Source: Odoribacter sp. UBA944 (lineage in GTDB: Bacteria > Bacteroidota > Bacteroidia > Bacteroidales > Marinifilaceae). Taken from it: a DNA stretch of 64,000 nt. Made by a program: the position numbers and the translations under genes. Numbering within the stretch: the first letter of the stretch is position 1; each line of letters begins with the position of its first letter. The DNA is taken from contig DBDA01000021.1 of NCBI GenBank assembly GCA_002293375.1, positions 124,001 to 188,000 of the forward strand, written 5' to 3'. The notes below the pieces were generated by a model. It did not search any database. It saw nothing but the letters and a program-made list of their open reading frames with translations, and was not told the origin of the DNA. Shown in pieces: positions 52,623-61,917 of the stretch.

Positions 52623-52630
52623 TAGTTTTG
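52623..52630 (+). promoter_or_regulatory. -7 promoter element (TAGTTTTG) for the T9SS core operon
   Basis: An exact TAnnTTTG match 43 nt upstream of the porP ATG. No other promoter is evident within porP-gldK-gldL-gldM-gldN, so this may drive all five genes. Confidence 0.5.
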
Positions 52631-52672
52631 CAGAAAATTCAAGGTGCGCTTTGAATATTTTGTTATTTTTAC

Positions 52673-53626
52673 ATGCGAATTGGTAAACCCGGATTGATGA
52701 GAGTAGTCTCGTTTATGATTGCTTTAGTAGCGATAAGTCATTCGATCAAAGCTCAGCAAGATCCGCAGTTTAGCCAGAACATGTACAATCATATGAATGT
52801 GAATCCTGCTTTTGCTGGAGAACGGGGCGGTTGGGTCGTTTCTGGGGTGTACCGGAATCAATGGCAGCGTATGCCGGATGCCCCGGAGACATATGTGATA
52901 AATGTAGATGTGCCTTTGGCATTGGGTAGAACGGAAGGAGGGGTAGGTTTGAATATTATGACGGATCGGTTGGGCATGCAAACAAACCTGCATTTGATGG
53001 CGAATTATGCCTATAAGAGGAAGTACGATTTCGGAGTATTGAGTGCGGGGATAAAATGGGGAGTAGTAAACTCCAGGATCGAGGGCGAGTTGAAACCGCC
53101 GACAGAGGAGAATGATCCGGCATTAGGCGCAGAAAACTTGGATATTTCCAAGATAATGTTTGACGCAGGAATTGGTCTGTTTTTATCCGGAGAACGTTAT
53201 TATGCGGGACTGGCGCTTTCCCATCTGACCTGTCCGGAGATGACGATCGGACAGACAGGGCGTTTTTTTTGGAACCGCCATTTCTATGCAACGGGAGGAT
53301 ATACGTTCCGGTTGACACCCAAAGTGGATGTACAGCCCTCCTTTTTTGTGAAAACCGATTTTATCAGTTTTCAGGCGAGTGGGAATGCCCATTTTGTATA
53401 CGATAAAAAATACTGGGCGGGGCTTTCCTACCGGTATGAAGAGGCGTTGATCTTTATGGGAGGGATCGAATTGAAAGAGGGTTTGTTGCTGGGATACAGT
53501 TATGATTGGAATGTCAGCAGTGTCGGACAATATACCGGAGGGTCGCACGAAGTGACCTTTTCGTACAGTTTCGGTCTGAAGGTGGACAAGAGAGAAAAGA
53601 TATACAAGAGTGTCAGATTTTTGTAA
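52673..53626 (+). CDS. porP: PorP/SprF family type IX secretion outer-membrane protein (core operon)
   Basis: 317 residues. Signal peptide ending around SIKAQ, then the family signature QDPQFSQNMYNHMNVNPAFAGERGGW and VSGVYRNQWQRMPDAPETYVINVDVPL. Barrel strands follow (GGVGLNIMTDRLG, VLSAGIKWGVV, YYAGLALSHL, LTPKVDVQPSFFVKTDFISFQ). It heads the operon porP-gldK-gldL-gldM-gldN, the standard T9SS core arrangement. Contains a T8 run at 53263-53270. Distinct from the adhesin-linked paralogue at 11736. Confidence 0.92.
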   Translation: MRIGKPGLMRVVSFMIALVAISHSIKAQQDPQFSQNMYNHMNVNPAFAGERGGWVVSGVYRNQWQRMPDAPETYVINVDVPLALGRTEGGVGLNIMTDRLGMQTNLHLMANYAYKRKYDFGVLSAGIKWGVVNSRIEGELKPPTEENDPALGAENLDISKIMFDAGIGLFLSGERYYAGLALSHLTCPEMTIGQTGRFFWNRHFYATGGYTFRLTPKVDVQPSFFVKTDFISFQASGNAHFVYDKKYWAGLSYRYEEALIFMGGIELKEGLLLGYSYDWNVSSVGQYTGGSHEVTFSYSFGLKVDKREKIYKSVRFL

Positions 53627-53638
53627 ATATTAGATAGT

Positions 53639-54958
53639 ATGCGGATCAAGTGGTTAGTTTTTTTCTTTATAGCAGCAACATTTGTTTCCTGTTCTCTGAA
53701 CAATGGTGGCGGAGAATTGATCGGAACCCGCAATGTAAAGAAATGGTTTGAACCCCGGCCTTACGGAATGGTGCTTATTCCGACCGGTAGCCTGAACATT
53801 GGACAGAACGACGAAGACATGGCTTGGTCGATGGCTGCTACTCAACGAACCATCACCTTGCCCTCCTTCTGGATGGACGAAACGGAGATCACCAATGATG
53901 AGTACCGCCAGTTTGTTTACTGGGTAGTTGATTCCATAAAAAGGCAGCGTTTAGCGGACGAAGGGTACGATGAATTTCTTGTACGCGACCGGCAGGGAAA
54001 TGTGTTGGAGCCTCCCCGGTTGGACTGGAGAACCCGCATCGATCTGCGCAGAAATGAGGAATATAAAGAGGTGCTTGAGGGCATGAACTATTCGGGCGAG
54101 GATCGGATACAAGAGAACGAATTGGATGTACGCCGTTTGATCTACCGGTACACTTGGTATGATTTCAACCAGGCTGCTGCGAACGACTCCTATTATGATC
54201 CTAAAACCGGTGCCTATACGGGCGGAACAGTGGTGAATGCACAAGGAGAGAGAGAGGCTGTTAAAGGCCGGTCTTCCTTTATTATGCGCAAAGAGGTGTC
54301 GATTTATCCGGATACCCTGTGCTGGATTAAAGATTTCACCTACGCTTACAACGAACCGTACGTACATGGGTATTTCTCACACATAGGCTACGACGATTAT
54401 CCCGTTGTCGGAGTGAATTGGCACCAGGCGCATGCTTTCTGCCATTGGCGTACCCAGTTCTTTTTAAGTAGTTCTGCCCACCGGGTGCAAGATTGGCGGT
54501 TGCCGTCCGAGTCCGAGTGGGAGTATGCGGCGCGGGGCGGCCTGATGGAGGCTGTCTATCCTTGGGGAAGTTACTATACCCGGAACAAAAAAGGGTGCTT
54601 TATGGCCAATTTTAAACCGATGCGCGGGAACTATATCGGGGACGGAGGAGATATAACAGTTCGTGTCGGGACATATGAACCGAACGGATATGGTTTGTAC
54701 GACATGGCCGGAAATGTGGCAGAGTGGACGGGGGATACATACGATGAGTCCTCTTACCAAATTACGCACGATATGAGTCCCTATTATCAGTACATAAGTA
54801 AGGAGAGTGATAACCGGATCTTCAAGCGGAAAACCATTCGGGGTGGTTCTTGGAAGGATGCGGCGTTTTACCTGCAAAACGGTGTGCGCACCTATGAATT
54901 CCAGGACTCTTGCCGGAGCTTTGTGGGCTTCAGAACGGTCCGGACCAGAATACAGTAA
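53639..54958 (+). CDS. gldK: T9SS ring lipoprotein GldK (PorK)
   Basis: 439 residues. Lipoprotein signal peptide (LVFFFIAATFVSC), then KKWFEPRPYGMVLIPTGSLNIGQND and an FGE/sulfatase-modifying-factor-like fold: FWMDETEITNDEYRQFV, YPVVGVNWHQAHAFCHWR, WRLPSESEWEYAARGG, GLYDMAGNVAEWTGD and IRGGSWKD. GldK and GldN form large periplasmic rings under the outer membrane. It follows porP by 12 nt. Confidence 0.96.
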   Translation: MRIKWLVFFFIAATFVSCSLNNGGGELIGTRNVKKWFEPRPYGMVLIPTGSLNIGQNDEDMAWSMAATQRTITLPSFWMDETEITNDEYRQFVYWVVDSIKRQRLADEGYDEFLVRDRQGNVLEPPRLDWRTRIDLRRNEEYKEVLEGMNYSGEDRIQENELDVRRLIYRYTWYDFNQAAANDSYYDPKTGAYTGGTVVNAQGEREAVKGRSSFIMRKEVSIYPDTLCWIKDFTYAYNEPYVHGYFSHIGYDDYPVVGVNWHQAHAFCHWRTQFFLSSSAHRVQDWRLPSESEWEYAARGGLMEAVYPWGSYYTRNKKGCFMANFKPMRGNYIGDGGDITVRVGTYEPNGYGLYDMAGNVAEWTGDTYDESSYQITHDMSPYYQYISKESDNRIFKRKTIRGGSWKDAAFYLQNGVRTYEFQDSCRSFVGFRTVRTRIQ

Positions 54959-54982
54959 AATTGTCTAAAATCATTGGGGAGT

Positions 54983-55930
54983 ATGGCAAAATTTTTTGAA
55001 ACAAAGGCTTATAAAACCATCATCGGTTATGTGTACGGATGGGGTGCGAGTGCGGTGATTGTTGGTGCGCTGTTTAAGATCATGCACTTTCCGGGGGCAG
55101 GGCTCGTTTTGACGATCGGGATGTTGGTGGAAGCCCTGATCTTCTTTATATCGGCTTTCGAGCCTTCTCCGGAACATTACGATTGGGCGCGGGTTTTTCC
55201 CGAACTCTCCGGTCACGGAGAACGGCCTGCGACGGTCGAGCAGAGACATGGCGCCGAAGCGGCTGGACACTCCCGGAGTGGAACCGGAACCGTCGGTTTG
55301 GACGAGGCGGATGTTTCTAAATTGAAAGAGGGGATCTCTAAATTTGTACAATCGGCGGACTCCTTTGCAGAGGCCTCTGTAAACGTGCCGGAATTTACCC
55401 GGAAAGTTAACAGTGCTGCCGCCTCTTTCGAACGGTTGGGAGAGAAGGGCGAAAAAGCCGGCGAACTGCTGGAAAATTCAATCGGCAACTTCACCGACGG
55501 GTATAACGAGATCAATCAGATACTGAAAGCCTCTTCCGGACAGTTGACGAGCCAAATCAAAGCCAATTGCGAAAAATTGGCAGCTACCATGGGAACTTCC
55601 TCTGAAGGGTTCGGTGCGTTGAACAAGATCATGGAAGAACAGTTGCTGCAGGTAAAAGCGCAGGCGGAGAACTATACACAGCAGATCGCTACTGTCAATA
55701 AAAATATCAGCGCTCTGAATGCGTTGTACGAGTTACAGGTCAATGAAACGAAGGATTGCTTGGAGTCTTTCCGGGGCATGCAGAGCGACATGGGAGAGAT
55801 GCTGGAGAATGTTTCCCTGGGTTTGGACAGTACGAAACTCTTTAAGCAGGAAGCGCAGCAGTTGGCGAACAACGTAGCTTCGTTGAATACGGTATACGGC
55901 AACATGCTCAGTGTGATAGATAATAATTAA
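54983..55930 (+). CDS. gldL: T9SS inner-membrane motor protein GldL (PorL)
   Basis: 315 residues. Two N-terminal membrane helices: KTIIGYVYGWGASAVIVGALFKIMHFPGAG and LVLTIGMLVEALIFFISAFEP, the latter with the buried Glu known to matter for the proton-powered GldLM motor. A long cytoplasmic coiled-coil region follows (about 110-315). Start ATG 54983 gives the conserved MAKFFETKAYKT. It is 24 nt after gldK. Confidence 0.95.
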   Translation: MAKFFETKAYKTIIGYVYGWGASAVIVGALFKIMHFPGAGLVLTIGMLVEALIFFISAFEPSPEHYDWARVFPELSGHGERPATVEQRHGAEAAGHSRSGTGTVGLDEADVSKLKEGISKFVQSADSFAEASVNVPEFTRKVNSAAASFERLGEKGEKAGELLENSIGNFTDGYNEINQILKASSGQLTSQIKANCEKLAATMGTSSEGFGALNKIMEEQLLQVKAQAENYTQQIATVNKNISALNALYELQVNETKDCLESFRGMQSDMGEMLENVSLGLDSTKLFKQEAQQLANNVASLNTVYGNMLSVIDNN

Positions 55931-55945
55931 AAGCAGAGAGTATAG

Positions 55946-57484
55946 ATGGGAGCGAAGAATTGTCCCGAAACCCCGAGGCAGAAGATGATCGGTATGATGT
56001 ATCTTGTGCTGACTGCTATGCTGGCGTTGAACGTATCGGCCGACGTGCTGGAAGCGTTCACGAAAGTACAGCAGGGGTTGTCGTCCACAATATCCAGTTT
56101 GAGTAAAAAGAATGCGGAGACTTACAACGAAATAGAGATGGCATACAACCTGAATGCCACCAAGATGAGCGAGACCCGTGACAAGACTATACAGATCCGG
56201 GAGAAGACCCGCGACCTGTTTCTGTATATTGACAGTCTGAAAAGAAGAATGGTGAGGATAGCCGATGGCCCGGAGGGGGATGTCAGGAACATTCAGGCCC
56301 GGGACAATCTGGATGTTGGCGGTCAGGTGATGATACAGGGCGGAGAAGGAAAGGTATTGAAAGACAAATTGAATGATTTTCGGGAGACGTTGCTGGGATT
56401 TATCGACGAAAGGGATACGGTTTTACGTAATGCGGTAATCCAAAACCTGAATACGAATAATCCGAAAACGGTCAACAAGTCTCCTCAGACTTGGGAGTCC
56501 GCTTATTTTGAGTCGATCCCGTTGACAGGGGTGGTGACGATTCTGACCCAGTTTCAGGCCAATGCCCTCGCTATGGAGTCAGATGTGGTGAATTACCTGT
56601 TTGCCTCCATAGATGCGGAGTCCTTTAAATTCAATAAACTGGAAGCTTTGGTGATCCCGGAGTCCAACTACGTGTTGACCGGCGACCAGTTCAAGGCGCG
56701 TATCATGCTGGCGGCGGTGGATACCACCCAGCAACCGGAGGTGTTGGTGGGCGGCCGTTCCATTGCTTACAAAGGCGACTACGCTTATTACGCAGCAACC
56801 GCTACCAAACCGGGTATCTATCCCTTCAAAGGGGTGATCAACTTTATTACACCCTCTGGTGCGACGCTGCCGCGCTCGTTTGCCTATCAGTATGAGGTGG
56901 CAGACCCGGCGGTGGTGATCTCTCCGACAAAGATGAACGTGTTCTATGTCGGGGTAGACAATCCGGTTTCGTTGGCGGTTCCCGGCATGTCTATGGATGC
57001 GATCCAGCCGGAGATAACCAACGGCGAGATCCGGAAGGAGAGCGATGGCCATTACATTGTCCGGCCGAAAAATGCGGGAAAGAACAGCGAAATAACTGTT
57101 TACGCCCAGATGAACGGCCAGAAACGGAAACTGCAGACGCAGGTGTTCCGGGTGAAAGATGTGCCCGATCCGGTGGCTAAAGTGGCGGATATGCGGGGGG
57201 GGGCGATTGCACGGAACCGCTTACGGGCGGCCGGCTACGTGGAAGTGGTAATGGAAAACTTTGATTTTGACCTGAAATTTATGGTGCAAAGTTTCAATGT
57301 AATGACGATTGTTGACGGGTATACCCAGAATGCGGAGGCGCGAGGCGCCGCTTTTACGGCTGAACAAGATAAACTGTTTCAGAATGCGAAACGGAACCAG
57401 GTGATTATTTTTGAAGAGATCATGGTGAAAGGGCCGGATGGGAGCCTGCGCAAATTGCCTCCCGTCTCGTTTAAAATAGATTAA
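55946..57484 (+). CDS. gldM: T9SS motor/periplasmic shaft protein GldM (PorM)
   Basis: 512 residues. N-terminal CPETPRQKMIGMMYLVLTAMLALNVSADVLEAF contains the single membrane helix that sits with GldL. A long periplasmic part of four domains follows, with recognisable LTGVVTILTQFQANALAMESDVVNYLF and EALVIPESNYVLTGDQFKARIMLAA. GldM carries force from the inner membrane to the GldKN ring. A run of nine G at 57195-57203 (codons 417-420) lies ahead of the last domain; a slip there would remove about 95 C-terminal residues. Confidence 0.95.
   Translation: MGAKNCPETPRQKMIGMMYLVLTAMLALNVSADVLEAFTKVQQGLSSTISSLSKKNAETYNEIEMAYNLNATKMSETRDKTIQIREKTRDLFLYIDSLKRRMVRIADGPEGDVRNIQARDNLDVGGQVMIQGGEGKVLKDKLNDFRETLLGFIDERDTVLRNAVIQNLNTNNPKTVNKSPQTWESAYFESIPLTGVVTILTQFQANALAMESDVVNYLFASIDAESFKFNKLEALVIPESNYVLTGDQFKARIMLAAVDTTQQPEVLVGGRSIAYKGDYAYYAATATKPGIYPFKGVINFITPSGATLPRSFAYQYEVADPAVVISPTKMNVFYVGVDNPVSLAVPGMSMDAIQPEITNGEIRKESDGHYIVRPKNAGKNSEITVYAQMNGQKRKLQTQVFRVKDVPDPVAKVADMRGGAIARNRLRAAGYVEVVMENFDFDLKFMVQSFNVMTIVDGYTQNAEARGAAFTAEQDKLFQNAKRNQVIIFEEIMVKGPDGSLRKLPPVSFKID
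57195..57203 (+). repeat. Run of nine G inside gldM
   Basis: Nine consecutive G within codons for Arg-Gly-Gly-Ala (residues 417-420 of GldM). The other G runs I noticed in the window have seven or fewer. Homopolymers of this length are prone to slipped-strand errors, which would frameshift gldM. Confidence 0.9.
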
Positions 57485-57502
57485 TATTAAAGTCAGATAA
57501 AG

Positions 57503-58342
57503 ATGTACAGGAGGATTTTGTTCGTCGGGTTGCTTTTCGGAGCGGCGCTATCATTGAAAGCTCAGAATTCCAAAACCTTTTATGATAACATCATAAAGAA
57601 TCCGGATTACGAGTACAAGGCTCCTATTGCGCTGCCCAATGTGGACAGGGCGGACATGGCGTACCTCAAGACTGTAGTGCGAGAGGTAGTGCTCCGGGAG
57701 AAGATGAATCTTCCCCTGTATTATCCGACGGTCCCCATAGACGGAAGAATGTCTATGATCGACTTGATGTTGTCGGGGATTGAAAAATCGTTCAAGACGG
57801 CTTACGAAGACGATGAACTGTCAATACCGATGACGATTGAGCAGATCAGGCAGAGATTCGATGCGGGTAACGATACGATTACCAAACGGAATCCGGAGAC
57901 CGGCGAATTGGAAAAGGTAGTCGTGGAGGGGGAGATGCGCACGGATGAGGTAAAACGGTTGCTTATCAAAGAAGTTTGGTTTATCAATAGAAGGACCACT
58001 CGGCTCGATTTCCGGATTATCGCTCTCTGTCCGGTGCGGGAATATACCAAAGAAGGTAGTTACGACGGTATTCTGAAGAGCCGTTTGTTCTGGATCGATT
58101 ATGGCGAATTTCGGGACCTCTTTTCCAAACAGAAGGTGTTCAATTTCCAGAACGATGCTGGACGCCTGAGTATGGACGATATCTTTTTGAAGCGTTTTTT
58201 CACCTCCCGGATCATACAAGAGTCCAATGTATACGACAATCGGACAATCAGCAGTTATGCCACGGGCATGGATGCGATCTTGGAATCTGACCGGATCAAG
58301 AACGAAATATTCGACAAAGAACAGAATCTTTGGGAATACTGA
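57503..58342 (+). CDS. gldN: T9SS ring protein GldN (PorN)
   Basis: 279 residues. Signal peptide (ILFVGLLFGAALSLKAQ), then family patterns: NVDRADMAYLKTVVREVVLREKMNLPLYYP, DLMLSGIEKSFKTAYEDDE, LLIKEVWFINRRTTRLDFRIIALCPVREY, LFWIDYGEFRDLFSKQKVFNFQNDAGRLSMDDIFLKRFFTSRI. It partners GldK in the periplasmic ring. Last gene of the operon; a bidirectional terminator follows within 25 nt. Confidence 0.94.
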   Translation: MYRRILFVGLLFGAALSLKAQNSKTFYDNIIKNPDYEYKAPIALPNVDRADMAYLKTVVREVVLREKMNLPLYYPTVPIDGRMSMIDLMLSGIEKSFKTAYEDDELSIPMTIEQIRQRFDAGNDTITKRNPETGELEKVVVEGEMRTDEVKRLLIKEVWFINRRTTRLDFRIIALCPVREYTKEGSYDGILKSRLFWIDYGEFRDLFSKQKVFNFQNDAGRLSMDDIFLKRFFTSRIIQESNVYDNRTISSYATGMDAILESDRIKNEIFDKEQNLWEY

Positions 58343-58363
58343 TACCCTTTTGGGAAACAGGAA

Positions 58364-58387
58364 AGCGTCCGACAGGACGCTTTTTTT
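58364..58387. terminator. Bidirectional terminator between gldN and manC
   Basis: AGCGTCC (58364-58370) and GGACGCT (58375-58381) form a stem with a GACA loop, with A residues before and T7 (58381-58387) after it. On the plus strand it ends the T9SS operon; on the minus strand it lies at the manC stop (58386-58388). Confidence 0.75.
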
Positions 58388-59450
58388 ATGACAAATGCCT
58401 GAACTGGTTCTCGAAGTGTTTGACCTGCTCCTCGTCTTTCCGGTGGCAGATCATCAGGTACTCTCCGTGCTCTACAATGATCAGATCCTCCACCCCCTGC
58501 AGGATAGCCTTTTTGTTTTCGGGCAGGTGTACAATGCAATTCCGGCTCTCTTTCAATAATATATTCGGAGAGTTAACAGAATTGCTCTCGCCGTCTTTTT
58601 CCCGCAGTAAGTGAAAGGTGTGCCAGGTGCCGACGTCCGACCACCCGAACTCTCCTTTCAGCACATAGACGTTGGAAGATTTTTCCATGATTCCGAAATC
58701 GATGGAGAGGTGCGGGCATTGACCGTAGATGCTGTTAATAAACTCCTGTTCTCCGGGAGTATTCAGCCGGGAATCCGTTTCAAAGAGGAGATAGAGATCG
58801 TACAGGTATTTTTTCAGTTCCGCCAGAATATCCCGGGCCTGCCAGATAAAGATGCCTGCATTCCAGAAAAAATCGCCCGATTCGATGAATTTAGCCGCCA
58901 GCGTCCTGTCCGGTTTTTCCGTAAACGTTTTTACCGGACGGATTTTATCTTCGTCTTTGGACGATCTGGCCTGTATGTATCCGTATTGCGTCTCCGGACG
59001 GGTCGGAACAATGCCGACAGTCAGCAGTTTTCCCTGTTCCCGCACGAACCGTATGCCGGTTTCCAGATCTTTCAGGTACGCCTCTTCGCGGGTAATGTAA
59101 TGGTCCGAAGGGATCGTTACCAGAACCGCCCGGGGGTTGATGGCATATATTTTGGAGGCGGAATAGGCGACACAAGCAGCTGTGTTCCGGCGTAAAGGCT
59201 CCAGCAACAGATTCCCGGCCGGCAATTCCGGCAGTTGGTTCCGGGCGATCTCTTCGTATTCGCACCCCGTCATCACAAAAATGTGTTCCCGGTCGAACAG
59301 GCGGTTGGCCCGTTCGTAGGTTTGCCGGAGAAAAGATTTGCCGGTTTGGAATACGTCGGAAAATTGTTTGGGGTGCTTTTTGCTGCTTAAAGGCCAGAAA
59401 CGGTTACCGACGCCTCCGGCTAAAATAACACAATAGGTATCAGGGTTCAT
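58386..59450 (-). CDS. manC: Mannose-1-phosphate guanylyltransferase
   Basis: 354 residues. It makes GDP-mannose, the donor for mannose, fucose and related surface sugars. Nucleotidyltransferase motif VILAGGVGNRFWPLSSKKHPKQF, then VTIPSDHYI, TFTEKPD, DFFWNAGIFIWQA, SIDFGIMEKSSNVYVLKGEFGWSDVGTW. Only the transferase part and a short left-handed helix tail are present, without the fused isomerase of the long form. The start ATG (59448-59450) was chosen for the conserved N-terminus. Confidence 0.94.
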   Translation of the reverse strand: MNPDTYCVILAGGVGNRFWPLSSKKHPKQFSDVFQTGKSFLRQTYERANRLFDREHIFVMTGCEYEEIARNQLPELPAGNLLLEPLRRNTAACVAYSASKIYAINPRAVLVTIPSDHYITREEAYLKDLETGIRFVREQGKLLTVGIVPTRPETQYGYIQARSSKDEDKIRPVKTFTEKPDRTLAAKFIESGDFFWNAGIFIWQARDILAELKKYLYDLYLLFETDSRLNTPGEQEFINSIYGQCPHLSIDFGIMEKSSNVYVLKGEFGWSDVGTWHTFHLLREKDGESNSVNSPNILLKESRNCIVHLPENKKAILQGVEDLIIVEHGEYLMICHRKDEEQVKHFENQFRHLS

Positions 59451-59588
59451 GTTTTGCGCTTGTCGTTTGTACGGCTGTTGCTTATTGTCACGAAAGTAGC
59501 AATAAATCCCCGAATATTTTGTATTTTTACCCGGAATTTCCGGTACATTCGGAAATAACATTGATGCAAACCCTACGTAAAAACCGGC

Positions 59589-60326
59589 ATGAATTTTTTA
59601 CACAGACTGGGAGCCTATTTACTGTTTCTGCGGAAGGCTTTTGCCAAACCGGTAAAAAGAAGGGTATATGTAGAGGGGTTGATGGCCGAATTGGAAAAAT
59701 TGGGATTTAACTCCATTGTATTGGTGGTGATCATCTCCTTTTTTATCGGAGCGGTACTGACGCTGCAAACAGCTTACAACATGTCCAGTCCGTTGCTGCC
59801 CCGCTACCTGATCGGTTACCTGACCCGGGAGACTCTTCTGCTGGAATTTTCGTCGACCATTGTCAGCCTAATCTTGGCCGGCAAGATCGGCAGCAACATC
59901 GCTTCGGAGATTGGAACTATGAAAATTACGGAACAGATCGAGGCGTTGGAAGTGATGGGGGTAAACTCTGTTTCCTATTTGGTGGGACCTAAGATCCTCG
60001 CCGCCTTGATCATGAACCCCGTTCTCTATGTATTCAGCGTATTTATCGGTATTCTGGGCGGCCTCTTTTCCGGCCTGGTAAGCAGAGTGGTGAACTTCGA
60101 AGATTTCATATACGGGCTTCATTTCGCATTCAATCCCTATTACGTGACCTATTCGATCATTAAAACCCTCTTTTTTGCCGTCATTTTTACCTCCATACCG
60201 GCTTTTTACGGTTACAATGTACAGGGAGGAGCGCTGGAGGTCAGCAAATCCAGTACGAAATCAGTGGTGGACAGCAGCATAGCGATCCTGACGATGAACT
60301 TAGTATTAACCCAGATATTACTATAA
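59589..60326 (+). CDS. mlaE: MlaE family ABC transporter permease
   Basis: 245 residues. The MlaE fold: an amphipathic N-terminal helix (RLGAYLLFLRKAF), then membrane helices including FNSIVLVVIISFFIGAVLTLQTAY, LILAGKIGSNIASEIGTMKITEQIEALEVMGV (the conserved Glu-rich coupling motif) and SIAILTMNLVLTQILL. With MlaF it moves phospholipids between the membranes. It overlaps the next gene by one base (TAATG). Confidence 0.93.
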   Translation: MNFLHRLGAYLLFLRKAFAKPVKRRVYVEGLMAELEKLGFNSIVLVVIISFFIGAVLTLQTAYNMSSPLLPRYLIGYLTRETLLLEFSSTIVSLILAGKIGSNIASEIGTMKITEQIEALEVMGVNSVSYLVGPKILAALIMNPVLYVFSVFIGILGGLFSGLVSRVVNFEDFIYGLHFAFNPYYVTYSIIKTLFFAVIFTSIPAFYGYNVQGGALEVSKSSTKSVVDSSIAILTMNLVLTQILL

Positions 60327-61078
60327 TGATCCGGGTGGAAGGACTATACAAATCGTTTGAGGAGAAACCGGTCTTGTTTGATATCAATGCCGTTTTTGAA
60401 ACCGGTAAGGTAAATCTGATCATTGGGAAGAGCGGATCCGGAAAGACCGTACTGTTGAAATCCCTGATCGGTTTGCATACTGTGGACAAGGGACACATCT
60501 ATTACGGAGACCGGGATATAATCTCTATAGAAGATAAGCAATTGCGGAAAATCCGGGAGGAGATCGGCGTGGTATTTCAGGGCGGGGCCCTGTTTGATTC
60601 CCTGACGGTTCTGGAGAATGTGATGTTTCCGCTGAATCTCTATACCGAACTTTCCGAATCGGAAAAAAGGGAACGGGCAAGAGTCTGTTTGCAGCGGGTG
60701 GACCTGCCGGACGCCGATCATTTTTACCCGGCAGAGATCAGCGGAGGAATGAAAAAGCGGGTGGCCATTGCCCGGGCGATCGTCATGAGGCCGAAATACC
60801 TCTTCTGCGACGAACCGAATTCCGGATTGGACCCTCTGACCTCCATCCTGATCGATAACCTAATCAAAGAGATCACGCACGAATACGAGATGACAACGAT
60901 CGTCAATACACACGATATGAATTCGGTTTTCGAAATAGGCGAAGAGATCGTTTTTATTCACGAGGGACGAAAAGAGTGGAGCGGAACCAAAGAGAACGTC
61001 GCCCATACGGACAACGGGTATTTGAATGAATTTATTTTCTCTTCCGATCTCTATAAAAAGATAAAGAAGTATTTATGA
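60326..61078 (+). CDS. mlaF: MlaF family ABC transporter ATP-binding protein
   Basis: 250 residues. Walker A LIIGKSGSGKTVLLKSLIGL, Q-loop VVFQGGALFDSLTVLENV, signature ISGGMKKRVAIARAI, Walker B YLFCDEPNSGLDP and the switch His in IVNTHDMNSV. The signature and GALFDSLTV context mark the MlaF group. Coupled by overlap to mlaE upstream and to the lipoprotein gene downstream (ATGA at 61075-61078). No MlaD gene is next to it here. Confidence 0.94.
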   Translation: MIRVEGLYKSFEEKPVLFDINAVFETGKVNLIIGKSGSGKTVLLKSLIGLHTVDKGHIYYGDRDIISIEDKQLRKIREEIGVVFQGGALFDSLTVLENVMFPLNLYTELSESEKRERARVCLQRVDLPDADHFYPAEISGGMKKRVAIARAIVMRPKYLFCDEPNSGLDPLTSILIDNLIKEITHEYEMTTIVNTHDMNSVFEIGEEIVFIHEGRKEWSGTKENVAHTDNGYLNEFIFSSDLYKKIKKYL

Positions 61079-61917
61079 TACCGGGCAGATATTTGTTCAT
61101 TTGGACCGTCGGGGTTGCGCTGATCTTGTCGCTGGCTTCCGGTTGCCGTTCCAAGGTGGCATTGGACGAACAGCAATTTACGAATTTGCTGATCGACATA
61201 CACCTGTTGGACGGAACCCTTTCAACCGCTTCTCTTTACGGGCTGAATTCGGAGTACAGAAATTACGAATACTACAATGCCGTATTTTCCAAATACGGGA
61301 TCGACCGGACGGATTTTGATTCCTGTATGCGTTATTATTCCGCCCGTACGGTGGAATTCTCCAAAATATACGACCGGATCGTCGATAGCCTGAGTAAACG
61401 ATTGGAGTATAAAGACTTGGTTTTGAGCGGATTGCGGGTAAATGACTCTGTGAACTATTTTCCGCGACTCGATACGATCGTGTTGGATACGATCGATCCG
61501 GTGCAGGTGTTTGTCATAGACAGTATTGTTCCGGGGGAGTACCGCTTTTCCGTATCCCTCCGGTTCGATACCTTGGATGCGGGCAAAGAGAACCGGATCA
61601 CTGCCTGGTTTTTGTCTGAGGATGGAGCGGACACATTGAAAGTAAGGAGGGTCAGGATCTATTCGGATACCCTGGAACGAAAGTACTCCTGGACACAATA
61701 TGCGGATTCGCTCTATACCCGGTTGGAGATCCGGATACCCGACTGCGACAATGCCGCCCAATTGAAAAAACAGAAAAAACGGAGAGGGCGGATCTGGGGT
61801 GCGACGTTGACCCGGCCGTATATCTCCCGGAGGACGGAGGAGCGGTTAAAAAGTGTGCTGCAAAGAACCCGGGAGCCGGGCAGATCGTTGGACCGGCGGG
61901 AACTTATCCGGAAATGA
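61075..61917 (+). CDS. DUF4296 lipoprotein
   Basis: 280 residues. Lipoprotein signal (LFIWTVGVALILSLASGC), then LDEQQFTNLLIDIHLLDGTLSTASL and YYNAVFSKYGIDRTDFDSCMRYYSA, the DUF4296 pattern common in Bacteroidota; the C-terminal half is basic and less conserved. Function unknown. It overlaps mlaF by 4 bases and the next gene by 4 bases, so it may be linked to the Mla system, which would make an envelope role likely. Confidence 0.85.
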   Translation: MIPGRYLFIWTVGVALILSLASGCRSKVALDEQQFTNLLIDIHLLDGTLSTASLYGLNSEYRNYEYYNAVFSKYGIDRTDFDSCMRYYSARTVEFSKIYDRIVDSLSKRLEYKDLVLSGLRVNDSVNYFPRLDTIVLDTIDPVQVFVIDSIVPGEYRFSVSLRFDTLDAGKENRITAWFLSEDGADTLKVRRVRIYSDTLERKYSWTQYADSLYTRLEIRIPDCDNAAQLKKQKKRRGRIWGATLTRPYISRRTEERLKSVLQRTREPGRSLDRRELIRK

